From NCBI GenBank assembly GCA_030448265.1, contig JAUJNG010000006.1, positions 70,967 to 134,966 of the forward strand: a stretch of DNA of 64,000 nucleotides. Reading direction: 5' to 3'. Positions 1 through 6,768 of the stretch are shown piece after piece. A model generated the notes under the pieces. That model did no database searches and had not been told where the DNA came from. It was given only the letters and a program-made list of their open reading frames with translations. Every line of letters begins with the position of its first letter. Position 1 is the first letter of the stretch. The stretch is from Abditibacterium sp. GTDB taxonomy: Bacteria; Armatimonadota; Abditibacteriia; Abditibacteriales; Abditibacteriaceae. Position numbers and translations under genes: made by a program.

Positions 1-100
1 ACAGGCCACCTGGTGGCTGAATACAGCCGGCTAGGGCAGGCCGGGGTGGGGTGGCGGCGGCTTTAGCCTCCAGGCAGACAAAGGTGGCAACTGGATGCGT
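1..100. repeat. Right part of an intergenic inverted-repeat element, cut by the window edge
   Basis: A small hairpin (GCCAC/GTGGC, near 5-17) is followed near 68-79 by the sequence GGCTTTAGCCTCC. The same sequence ends the right arm of the complete element at 19701-19815. The left arm would lie outside the window. The one CCGGG pentamer I found in the window is at 41-46. Confidence 0.4.
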
Positions 101-116
101 TAGCGTTCGGTCAACG

Positions 117-149
117 AAAACCGCCGGATGCAAGGGCATCCGGCGGTTT
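117..149 (-). terminator. Rho-independent terminator of rpoZ
   Basis: A 10-bp GC-rich stem (CCGCCGGATG/CATCCGGCGG, 121-130 with 137-146) is followed on the minus strand by a short T run. It lies 15 bases past the rpoZ stop codon. Confidence 0.75.
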
Positions 150-163
150 CGAGCAGTCGCGGG

Positions 164-601
164 CTAAGCTGATGCGACAGAGGATTCGTCTGCCGACGCT
201 TCATCATCAGGGGCGTCGTCGGCGAGGGCCTGCGCTTCGGCGGCTTCGGCAGCCGCAGCCGCTTCTTTGGCGGCTGCGGTTTTGCGCGGCGCGCGTTCTT
301 TTTTCGCTTTGACCGGCGGCGCGTCGTCGCTCACGATGGGCAGCACTTCTTCCATCGCGTCGGAGGCGGCGATGGCTTCGCCCTCGTCGTCGGTTTTGAC
401 ATCGTCGCCAAAGCGAAAGTCGATTTTGCCCTGCACGATTTCGTCGATGGCCACGCTGAGCGGATTGGGCGTTCGCACTTCGACAAGCGGAATCACCTGG
501 CCACTTTGGAGTTGGCGGGCGCGTTCGGCAATGGCGCGGGCGAGGGTGTATTTTCCGCCAGGCACGCGGCGTTTGAGTTCGCTAAGGTTATCAAGAGGCA
601 T
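164..601 (-). CDS. rpoZ: DNA-directed RNA polymerase omega subunit
   Basis: This encodes a 145-aa omega subunit, which helps assemble and stabilise RNA polymerase by binding beta-prime. The first 60 residues match the family: a short N-terminal stretch, the helix GGKYTLARAIAERARQL (about residues 15-31), and the NPLSVAIDEIVQGKI stretch (about 45-59) that corresponds to the conserved 'ALEEI..GKI' of omega proteins. I use the ATG at 601 (MPLDNL) because upstream in-frame codons run into the promoter region and look non-coding. The last 70 residues are an Ala/Glu/Asp-rich low-complexity tail that most omegas (60-100 aa) lack. The gene diverges from the sigma factor at 725, and a terminator follows it. 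Confidence 0.85.
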   Translation of the reverse strand: MPLDNLSELKRRVPGGKYTLARAIAERARQLQSGQVIPLVEVRTPNPLSVAIDEIVQGKIDFRFGDDVKTDDEGEAIAASDAMEEVLPIVSDDAPPVKAKKERAPRKTAAAKEAAAAAEAAEAQALADDAPDDEASADESSVASA

Positions 602-631
602 GGGATTTTTCTCCCCAAAAAGGGACTCCCC

Positions 632-659
632 AGTATAGCACCTGTGCCCTTCAACACAA
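632..659 (-). promoter_or_regulatory. Putative promoter for rpoZ
   Basis: On the minus strand, TTGTGT (654-659) is separated by 16 bases from TATACT (632-637), with a TG just upstream of the -10 hexamer (extended -10). It lies about 30 bases ahead of the rpoZ ATG. Confidence 0.5.
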
Positions 660-724
660 AACCCTTTTCGCGGCACGAATCTTGGGCGCGTGCAAGGTCT
701 CAATTTTCAACTTCCCGACTTTTT

Positions 725-1981
725 ATGGCCGATTCTCCTTTACTCTCTCAAAGCGCCGTGCGCGAGCTTTTGAATCAAGGCGCGCTCGACGGGCAGGTTT
801 CTTTTTCTCAAATCAACGACCTGCTCATCGACCTCGAACTCGATGAAAACGATGTCGATGAACTGCTCGAAACCCTCGAAAAACGCGCCATCGCGGTGTC
901 CGACGCCGCGCCAGCGGAGGAGCGGAGGAGCGGAGGAACGGAGGAGAAAGTTGCTCCAAGCGCGCCCAAGCCTCCGAAAAGTGCGGCGAAACCGTCAGGC
1001 ACGTCAAACGCCGATCTCGATGCGCTTCTGGCGCAGCTTGATGAAATCGAGTCCACCGATGTGGATGATGTGGCGAGGCTCGCGGGCGAGACCGGCGACG
1101 AACTCGACGACGAATTCACGCCCGTCGAAGACGCGCTCAAGCTTTATCTCGACCGCATGGGCGCCATTCCGCGCCTTTCGCCCGAAGAAGAGCGCGAACT
1201 GGCCCGCATCGCGCGCGACGGCGATGCCGAAGCGATTCACGAGGCGCAAAACAAACTCGTCGAATCCAATTTGCGCCTGGTCGTGCATCTCGCCAAACAC
1301 GCCGCGCCGCGCACCACGCTTTCGACCGCCGATTTGCTTCAGGAAGGCAATCTGGGCCTTCTCGACGCGGTTTCGCGCTACCGCCCCGAATCGAAAAAAA
1401 CCTTCGGCGCCTACGCGACGTGGTGGATTCGCCGCGCGCTCAATCGCGCCATCAACGAACATTCGCGCTCCATGACCTTATCGGGCGAGCTTTACAACGC
1501 GATTCAAACCATGCAGGCCGGCCAGCGCCAGCTCACCCAGCAGTTGGGCCGCACGCCTTCGCGTCAGGAACTGTCCGAATTCACCAAACTTTCGATTGCC
1601 CAGATCGAAGAAGCCCAGCGCGCCGCCGCGCAGCCTCTTTCGCTCGATTCGCCATCGGGCGGCAATGAGGAAGGCTCCGAACTGGGCGAAAGTCTCGCCG
1701 ACGATTCAAGTGAAGCCGTCGAAAACAGCGCCGCGCGTCAGGAAGTTGCCGCCGGTCTCAGCACGCTACTGGAAGAACTGTCCGAGCGCGAAAAACTCAT
1801 TGTGCAGATGCGATTTGGTCTGGGTGAGCACGCCGCGTCGGGTTCGCGCGCTTCGGAAGATGTCGCCAAAATTCTGGGCATTTCGCGCGAGCGGGTGCAT
1901 GAACTCGAACTGCGCGCGCTGCGAAAACTGCGCAAAAAGGCCAAAGGTTCGGGTCTGGATCAGTTGTTTGGCGAGACTTGA
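725..1981 (+). CDS. Sigma-70 family RNA polymerase sigma factor (RpoD/SigA-like, divergent)
   Basis: This 418-aa sigma factor directs promoter recognition. From the ATG at 725 the domains are: a region-1.1-like helix set (about 1-55), an acidic, Pro/Ala-rich linker (60-130), region 1.2 (VEDALKLYLDRMGAIPRLS, about 134-152), region 2 with the -10-reading helix (AYATWWIRRALNRAINEHSR, about 229-248), region 3 (about 250-310), and region 4 with its helix-turn-helix (EKLIVQMRFGLGEH...ISRERVHELE, about 350-410). Compared with primary sigmas, the region 2 motif has changed (GLLDAVSRYRPESKKTFGAY rather than the usual aromatic-rich form), and region 3 is short. It may be a group 2 alternative sigma rather than the housekeeping one. 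The next gene is the intron-split tRNA 28 bases downstream. Confidence 0.85.
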   Translation: MADSPLLSQSAVRELLNQGALDGQVSFSQINDLLIDLELDENDVDELLETLEKRAIAVSDAAPAEERRSGGTEEKVAPSAPKPPKSAAKPSGTSNADLDALLAQLDEIESTDVDDVARLAGETGDELDDEFTPVEDALKLYLDRMGAIPRLSPEEERELARIARDGDAEAIHEAQNKLVESNLRLVVHLAKHAAPRTTLSTADLLQEGNLGLLDAVSRYRPESKKTFGAYATWWIRRALNRAINEHSRSMTLSGELYNAIQTMQAGQRQLTQQLGRTPSRQELSEFTKLSIAQIEEAQRAAAQPLSLDSPSGGNEEGSELGESLADDSSEAVENSAARQEVAAGLSTLLEELSEREKLIVQMRFGLGEHAASGSRASEDVAKILGISRERVHELELRALRKLRKKAKGSGLDQLFGET

Positions 1982-2009
1982 ACCGCTTTCGCTAAAATAA
2001 CTCTGGCTC

Positions 2010-2372
2010 GCGCCTGTAGCTCAAGGGTTGGAGCAGGGCACTCAAAGGAAGAGGGTGTTCTAAGTGGAAAATACAGTTTCCATAAGAGACCTTCTTTGGG
2101 GTTGCCGGAACAATCCGGTAGAATCCGTCAAATTCAGGGAAGCCTAAGCGTCGAAAGGCGGATGGTAATCCTGAGCCAAGCCTCACGTTTGAGAAATCGA
2201 AAGCGAGGAAGGTGCAGAGACTAAACGGCGGACGAACGTTGAAAAGCAGTTTTTCAGCGGGAGAAGAGATAGTCCAGACCACGAACCGAATCTCCAAGCG
2301 AGTTTTCGGGCGTCGAAAGGCGAAGTGGGATGCATAATGCCTTGGTTGGGGGTTCGAATCCCTCCAGGCGCA
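2010..2372 (+). tRNA. tRNA with CAU anticodon (elongator Met or Ile2), interrupted by a group I intron
   Basis: The exons are 2010-2042 and 2333-2372. Joined, they fold as a normal cloverleaf: acceptor GCGCCTG/CAGGCGC with discriminator A2372, D-stem GCTC/GAGC, anticodon stem GGGCA/TGCCT, loop CTCATAA (anticodon CAT), and T-arm GGGGG-TTCGAAT-CCCTC. The acceptor starts with a paired G1-C72 and the anticodon stem lacks three consecutive G-C pairs, so this is not the initiator. Sequence alone does not separate elongator Met from Ile2, whose C34 is modified by TilS. CCA is not encoded. The intron splits the anticodon loop between U33 and C34. Confidence 0.88.
2043..2332 (+). ncRNA. Group I self-splicing intron (IC3-like) in the tRNA anticodon loop
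   Basis: The 290-nt intron has the conserved core. P and Q strands pair as P4 (AATTCAGGGA near 2131; AATCCTGAGCC near 2167). The R element GTGCAGAGACTAAACGG (2212-2228) and the S element AAGAGATAGTCC (2264-2275) pair as P7 (GACTA/TAGTC). The 5' exon end (..GCACU) pairs with the guide GGGUG near 2053-2057, giving the expected U.G wobble at the splice site. The intron ends in G (2332). There is no homing-endonuclease ORF. The exact splice positions come from these rules, not from data. Confidence 0.88.
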
Positions 2373-2386
2373 GTTTGTTGTTTGCC

Positions 2387-2416
2387 AACGCCGCGCGGCC
2401 CCTTCGCGCGGCGTTT
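2387..2416 (+). terminator. Terminator after the CAU tRNA
   Basis: An 11-bp GC-rich stem (AACGCCGCGCG/CGCGCGGCGTT) with a 7-base loop lies 14 bases after the tRNA. The T tract is short (TTT). Confidence 0.6.
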
Positions 2417-2588
2417 GGCGCGCCAGTTCTTTATTCGTTCGATAACTTTATTTGAGTTGGGCACCAGAGAGTTAAACTTCTTTTTGTTTTAGGACTTACA
2501 CAGTTGAATCGTTTACTCCCGTTTTGTCCAAGCGGGGCTTACAGAAATTCTTAGCTGCGTTAACTCCTCCGTTTAAGAAGAGGTTCTC

Positions 2589-3515
2589 ATGAGCGTTGTG
2601 ACCCCAACTGCAAACCTGACAGCTCTGGGCGTGCCCCTCGACACTTCGCCCGAAAAGTTCGGCGATCTGCGCGATTCGTCGGCCCTGGACTTCGATGGGG
2701 CGGCTTTGCGCGCCCGCATGGAAGAGGACGGTTATTTGTTCTTGCCTGGTCTTTTGAATCGGGATGAAGTGCTCGATGCGCGCCTCAAAATCGCGGAGCA
2801 CCTGCGCGCCGAGGGGCATTTGATGCCTGGCACCCCAGACCTGGACTGTATTGCCCAGTCGAACAGCAAAATCACTTTTTTGCACGAAGTCGGAAGCTGG
2901 TGCCCCGAACTCATGAAGGTGCTCTACGACGGCCCCATGATGGCGTTTTACGAGCGGTTTCTGGACTCGCCGGTGCGTCACTTCGACAACACCTGGTTTC
3001 GCGCCATCGCGCCTGGGCTTGGCACGCCGCCGCACACCGACGCGGTTTACATGAATCGCGGCACCCACAAACTCTTCACCTCGTGGACGCCCATCGGCGA
3101 CGTGTCCCTCGAAACCGGCGGCCTCATGGTGCTGGAAAATTCGCACCGCCACCAAAAACTGCGCGAAAACTACTCGACCAAAGACGTGGACGCTTTTTGC
3201 GAAAACCGCGTCGGCGCCGGATATACCGGCATGGGCGGCGGCGGCAACATTCGGGAAATGGGCTGGCTTTCCAACCAGCCGTTCAAACTGCGCGAAGCCC
3301 TGGGCGGTCGCTGGCTGACCGCCGAGTTTCGCGCCGGCGATTTGCTGATGTTCTCCATTTTTACCGTCCATGCCTCGCTGGATAACCAGTCCAACTGCAT
3401 CCGCCTTTCCAGCGATTCGCGCTACCAGAGCGCCCACGACCCCATCGATGAGCGTTGGATCGGCCCCAATCCTATCGCGCACGGCCCCGCCGGAAAGCGT
3501 GCTATGATCTGCTGA
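2589..3515 (+). CDS. Phytanoyl-CoA dioxygenase (PhyH) family Fe(II)/2-oxoglutarate oxygenase
   Basis: This 308-aa protein is a probable non-heme iron, 2-oxoglutarate-dependent oxygenase. The iron-binding triad is visible: H149-x-D151 in PPHTDAVYM and distal H261 in FTVHASLDNQ. R272 (CIRLSSDSR) is placed to bind 2-oxoglutarate. The N-terminal part (DFDGAALRARMEEDGYLFLPGLL) is the usual PhyH entry helix and strand. The substrate cannot be read from the sequence, since PhyH members act on fatty acyl-CoAs, compatible solutes, halogenation substrates and natural products. It stands alone between a tRNA and an unrelated ATPase, with a terminator after it, so context gives no help. Confidence 0.8.
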   Translation: MSVVTPTANLTALGVPLDTSPEKFGDLRDSSALDFDGAALRARMEEDGYLFLPGLLNRDEVLDARLKIAEHLRAEGHLMPGTPDLDCIAQSNSKITFLHEVGSWCPELMKVLYDGPMMAFYERFLDSPVRHFDNTWFRAIAPGLGTPPHTDAVYMNRGTHKLFTSWTPIGDVSLETGGLMVLENSHRHQKLRENYSTKDVDAFCENRVGAGYTGMGGGGNIREMGWLSNQPFKLREALGGRWLTAEFRAGDLLMFSIFTVHASLDNQSNCIRLSSDSRYQSAHDPIDERWIGPNPIAHGPAGKRAMIC

Positions 3516-3555
3516 GGATGGCCTGTCTAACAAGATCCCTCTGCCGGAATCCCTG

Positions 3556-3582
3556 AACCCGCCCTGACACGGCGGGTTTTTT
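3556..3582 (+). terminator. Rho-independent terminator after the PhyH gene
   Basis: The stem AACCCGCC/GGCGGGTT with a 7-base loop is followed by TTTTTT. Confidence 0.85.
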
Positions 3583-3602
3583 GGTTTGAAAATTTCCTGA
3601 TA

Positions 3603-3636
3603 TTGACTTCACTTAACCGAGTGAACCCGTTATACT
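3603..3636 (+). promoter_or_regulatory. Putative promoter with an overlapping palindromic operator, ahead of the AAA ATPase gene
   Basis: TATACT (3631-3636) could be a -10 box, with TTCACT (3608-3613) 17 bases upstream as a weak -35. The same TTCACT is the left half of a perfect palindrome, TTCACT-N6-AGTGAA (3608-3625), as expected if a repressor covers the -35. The ATG lies about 94 bases downstream. Confidence 0.45.
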
Positions 3637-3729
3637 GGGCGAAGTTCGCCGCAGCGCGCTCCGTTTGAGCGCGCTGCGAGATTGTTTCTCCCTTTGGCAG
3701 ACATTCATCGCAGTTCGAGGAGTTTTTTT

Positions 3730-4722
3730 ATGAGCATGACATTTCAAAAGGCCACCAAAAAGAGCGCGCGGCTTCGCATGGCGCTGATTGGCGTCGCGGG
3801 CGCGGGCAAAACCTACACGGCGCTTTCGATTGCCTCGCATCTGGGCAATAAAATCGCGGTTCTGGACACCGAACGCGGATCGGCGTCCAAATACTCGGAT
3901 TTGTTCGAGTTCGACGTGATGGAGCCGGAAACTTTCAGCCCCAAAACCTACATCGACGCCATCGAAGCCGCCGAAAGCGCGGGCTACGATGTCATCATTC
4001 TGGATTCGCTCTCGCACGCCTGGGCCGGAAAAGACGGCGCTTTGGAACTGGTGGATCGGGCTTCGCGGCGCGCGCAGAGCGGCAACAATTTCGGCGCCTG
4101 GCGCGACGTGACGCCGCTTCACAACGCGATGGTGGACACCATTATTGGCGCCAAAATCCACATCATCGCTACCATGCGCGCCAAAACCGAATACGTGCAG
4201 GAAAAAGACCCCAAAACCGGCAAAACATCGGTGCGAAAAGTCGGCATGGCGCCGGTGCAGCGCGACGGTCTGGAATACGAATTCGATGTGGTGGCCGATA
4301 TTGACAGCGAAAATAATCTGGTGGTAGGCAAAACGCGCTGTCCGGCGATTGCCGGCGCGGTTTTCAACAAAGCGGGCAAAGACATCGCGCTGCGCCTCAA
4401 AAACTGGCTCACCGATGGCGGCGTGGCGCGCGAGGTCGCGCTTCCCAAAGCGGCGCCCAAATTCGAGAAAAAAGTGACGCCGGTGGCGGCTCCCGTCGAG
4501 GAATTCGAGGACGACGCTATTCACTGCGATTGCGGCATTCCGGCGAAGTATGTGCGCGGCAAAAGCGGCGCGGGCTGGATTTGCGGCCATTCGGGAAGCG
4601 GCGAGGCGATGTGCGGCTTTCGCATGAAGGAAGAAGCCGTTGAAGTGGGAGATGACCCGTTTGAAGATACGCCGGTTGCGCTCGGCGACAACAAAGTGTT
4701 GCTTAACGGCGCGCATGGTTGA
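3730..4722 (+). CDS. Phage-type AAA ATPase (RecA-like fold), possible single-strand annealing or recombination protein
   Basis: This 330-aa P-loop ATPase has Walker A GVAGAGKT (about residues 20-27), Walker B VIILDSL (about 88-94), and a sensor-like IIATMRAKTEY motif. It resembles the AAA_24-type ATP-binding proteins of phages and their Sak4-like relatives, which work with ssDNA-binding proteins in recombination. The C-terminal 60 residues hold paired Cys residues (CDCGIPAKYV...WICGH...MCGF), likely a small zinc-binding module. The start at 3730 (MSMTF) follows a GAGGAG ribosome-binding site. No phage genes lie nearby. The role here is inferred from family resemblance only. Confidence 0.7.
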   Translation: MSMTFQKATKKSARLRMALIGVAGAGKTYTALSIASHLGNKIAVLDTERGSASKYSDLFEFDVMEPETFSPKTYIDAIEAAESAGYDVIILDSLSHAWAGKDGALELVDRASRRAQSGNNFGAWRDVTPLHNAMVDTIIGAKIHIIATMRAKTEYVQEKDPKTGKTSVRKVGMAPVQRDGLEYEFDVVADIDSENNLVVGKTRCPAIAGAVFNKAGKDIALRLKNWLTDGGVAREVALPKAAPKFEKKVTPVAAPVEEFEDDAIHCDCGIPAKYVRGKSGAGWICGHSGSGEAMCGFRMKEEAVEVGDDPFEDTPVALGDNKVLLNGAHG

Positions 4723-4736
4723 GAATCAGAGAGTGG

Positions 4737-4774
4737 AAAAACCGCGAGAAGAGGAGTCTTCTCGTGGTTTTTTG
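4737..4774 (+). terminator. Rho-independent terminator after the AAA ATPase gene
   Basis: The stem ACCGCGAGAAGA/TCTTCTCGTGGT with a GGAG loop is flanked by A and T runs. It can work in both directions and also sits just past the end of the small minus-strand gene at 4785. Confidence 0.8.
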
Positions 4775-4784
4775 TTTGTATTAG

Positions 4785-5087
4785 TTATGATCCTTTGCGA
4801 TATGCCCAAAGAAGGCCAATAAAGAAAAGGAATAAAAGAACAGCAGGAGTCAAACTACCAATCAATAAAGACCACGCAACTTGTCTGTATCTCCGAGATG
4901 GCTCTCTGGAAAGGACTATCATTGAAGCGAAAACAAAAAAGAACAATATCGACAAAAACCAAGATAACCAAAACTCAAATGGCAGAATTCGCTTCACCCA
5001 AAGGTAAAAAATTACAAGTGGAATCAGGAAGCAGACGGAATTTAATAGCCAGTTGGGATCATCTTTGCTTTTCGCTTTTTTATTCAT
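4785..5087 (-). CDS. Small membrane protein of unknown function
   Basis: This is a 100-aa protein from the ATG at 5087 (MNKKAKSKDDP). A short charged N-terminus is followed by three hydrophobic segments (about residues 16-31, 38-57 and 72-95) and an Arg/Lys-rich loop (SREPSRRYR). I do not recognise the family. Its base composition is clearly AT-richer than its neighbours, so it may be recently acquired or weakly constrained. It is convergent with the AAA ATPase gene and shares its terminator region. Confidence 0.5.
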   Translation of the reverse strand: MNKKAKSKDDPNWLLNSVCFLIPLVIFYLWVKRILPFEFWLSWFLSILFFFVFASMIVLSREPSRRYRQVAWSLLIGSLTPAVLLFLFFIGLLWAYRKGS

Positions 5088-5118
5088 AGTGGCCCTACAT
5101 TGTTGTGGACTTAATAAT

Positions 5119-5152
5119 CGCACGGTTCGTAGGGACACGGCTTACCATGTCC
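5119..5152 (+). repeat. Single arm of the TAGGGACRTGGC repeat
   Basis: The sequence GGTTCGTAGGGACACGGC and its continuation (TTACCATGTCC) match, with a few changes, the left inner arm of the large hairpin at 48779-49057. No inverted partner is seen nearby, so this looks like a decayed or half element. Confidence 0.5.
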
Positions 5153-5204
5153 ACTGGAAAGCATATCACTCTTTCTAACGGACACAGCAGTCTGGTTTAA
5201 GGGC

Positions 5205-5253
5205 CCAAACCGAAAAAACGCCGCGCGAAGTTCGCGCGGCGTTTTTGGTTTGG
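5205..5253. terminator. Very long bidirectional terminator hairpin
   Basis: The core AACGCCGCGCGAA/TTCGCGCGGCGTT sits inside matching A and T runs and is extended by CCAAACC/GGTTTGG, giving an almost perfect stem of about 24 bp. It lies about 40 bases upstream of xylA, so it probably insulates xylA from upstream transcription. Confidence 0.75.
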
Positions 5254-5291
5254 GTAAAATCGCCCTGTCTTTTGCTTTTGCGAGAAAAATT

Positions 5292-6452
5292 ATGAGCGAT
5301 TACACACCCAAACCCGAACACCGTTTCACTTTTGGCCTCTGGACCGTCGGCAACCCTGGCCGCGATCCTTTTGGCGAACCCACGCGCGCCGTTGTTGATC
5401 CCAACGACTCCGTTCGCAAGCTGGCCGAACTGGGCGCTTACGGCGTCAACTTTCACGACGACGACCTGGTGCCTTTTGGCTCCGACGCCGCCACGCGCGA
5501 GAACATCGTTTCGCAGTTCAAGAAGACGCTCGATGAAAGCGGCATGAAAGTGCCGATGGCGACGACGAATCTGTTTACGCAGCCGATTTTCAAAGACGGC
5601 GCGTTCACTTCCAGCGACCCCAAGGTGCGTTCCTACGCGGTGCAGAAAACCATGCGCGCCATGGATTTGGGCGCCGAGTTTGGCGCCGAAACCTACGTTT
5701 TCTGGGGCGGGCGCGAAGGCAGTGAAGTCGATGGCGCCAAAAACCCGCTCGAACCGCTCAAATGGTTCCGCGAGGCGCTCAATTTCCTCAACGCCTATCA
5801 GATGGAGCAGGGCTACGGTTTTAAAATCGCGCTCGAACCCAAACCCAACGAGCCGCGCGGCGATATTTATCTGGGCACCACGGGCCATGCGCTGGGCTTT
5901 ATCGCCACGCTTGACCACCCCGAAAACGTGGGTGTCAACCCCGAATTCGCCCACGATACCATGGCGGGCCTCAATTTCGTTCACAACATCGCGCAGGCCA
6001 TCGATGCCGGAAAACTGTTTCACATCGACCTCAACGGCCAGAAACCTGGCCGTTTCGACCAGGATTTGCGTTTTGGCGCCGAAGATTTGAAGGGCAATTT
6101 CTATCTCGTCAAATTATTGGAAGACAATAATTACGCCGGCCCGAAGCATTTCGACGCTCACGCGCTCCGCACCTCGGACGCCGATGACGTGTGGAATTTC
6201 GCCAGAGGCTGCATGAGGACGTATCTGGTGCTGGCCGAAAAAGCGCGCCAGTTCAACGCCGATTCCGAAATTCAAGCGATTGTGAGCGAACTCAACGGCG
6301 GCGGCGCTTCGGCGTTCGCGGGCGGCTATTCTAAAGACTCCGCCGAGGCAATCAAGAATCAGAGTTTCGATGTGGGGGCGCTCACGAGCCGTTCTTTGCC
6401 GTATGAAAAACTCGACCAGTTAGTGATTGATTTGCTGCTGGGCGTGCGTTGA
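5292..6452 (+). CDS. xylA: Xylose isomerase (class I, Streptomyces-type)
   Basis: This 386-aa enzyme interconverts D-xylose and D-xylulose (and glucose and fructose) with two divalent metals. Conserved active-site blocks include [10 protein letters not shown] (H55 and D58 as the catalytic His/Asp pair), the Trp-containing YVFWGGREG, the metal-ligand block [11 protein letters not shown], the Phe/His block [12 protein letters not shown], and [16 protein letters not shown]. The length and the absence of the N-terminal extension place it in the short class I group. The ATG at 5292 follows GCGAGAAAAA. No xylulokinase gene adjoins it, and a strong hairpin upstream suggests it is transcribed alone. 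Confidence 0.95.
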   Translation: MSDYTPKPEHRFTFGLWTVGNPGRDPFGEPTRAVVDPNDSVRKLAELGAYGVNFHDDDLVPFGSDAATRENIVSQFKKTLDESGMKVPMATTNLFTQPIFKDGAFTSSDPKVRSYAVQKTMRAMDLGAEFGAETYVFWGGREGSEVDGAKNPLEPLKWFREALNFLNAYQMEQGYGFKIALEPKPNEPRGDIYLGTTGHALGFIATLDHPENVGVNPEFAHDTMAGLNFVHNIAQAIDAGKLFHIDLNGQKPGRFDQDLRFGAEDLKGNFYLVKLLEDNNYAGPKHFDAHALRTSDADDVWNFARGCMRTYLVLAEKARQFNADSEIQAIVSELNGGGASAFAGGYSKDSAEAIKNQSFDVGALTSRSLPYEKLDQLVIDLLLGVR

Positions 6453-6455
6453 GTG

Positions 6456-6564
6456 CAGCGAATAAATTCGCCGCCAACAACGACGCGAAACCTGCCTTCG
6501 CAGGTTGGGGCTTCAGTCCGCGCAGGCGGACTTCGCGTCGTTGCTGCGGCGAATTTATTCGCTG
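6456..6564. repeat. Cloverleaf-type inverted-repeat element
   Basis: The outer arms (6456-6489 and 6532-6564) are inverted copies with a couple of mismatches. They enclose two small perfect hairpins: AACCTGC-CTTC-GCAGGTT (6489-6506) and GTCCGC-GCAG-GCGGAC (6516-6531). The same inner hairpins recur at 55081-55187. Confidence 0.85.
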
Positions 6565-6579
6565 TGTTTGGGAAAGCGG

Positions 6580-6608
6580 TTGACGCTGGGCGGTTATTCC
6601 GGTAATAT
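6580..6608 (+). promoter_or_regulatory. Promoter of tRNA-Arg
   Basis: TTGACG (6580-6585), a 17-base spacer and TAATAT (6603-6608) make a strong sigma-70-type promoter. The tRNA begins about 34 bases downstream. Confidence 0.75.
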
Positions 6609-6641
6609 TTTTCGGGCGCCCTGGTGCACATCACCGGAAAT

Positions 6642-6715
<74 letters not shown>

Positions 6716-6725
6716 CTTTTCAATC

Positions 6726-6765
6726 AAAGGCCACGCCGAGATCAAATCTCGACGTGGCCTTTTTG
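6726..6765. terminator. Bidirectional terminator between tRNA-Arg and the GGDEF/EAL gene
   Basis: The stem GGCCACG-C-CGAGAT/ATCTCG-A-CGTGGCC lies at 6729-6759, with A residues upstream and TTTTT downstream. It ends both converging transcripts. Confidence 0.85.
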
Positions 6766-6768
6766 TTT

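Noticed and set aside
3730-4722. The AAA ATPase as evidence of a prophage
   Set aside because: No integrase, structural or lysis genes or att-like repeats are nearby; it stands alone between housekeeping-type genes.
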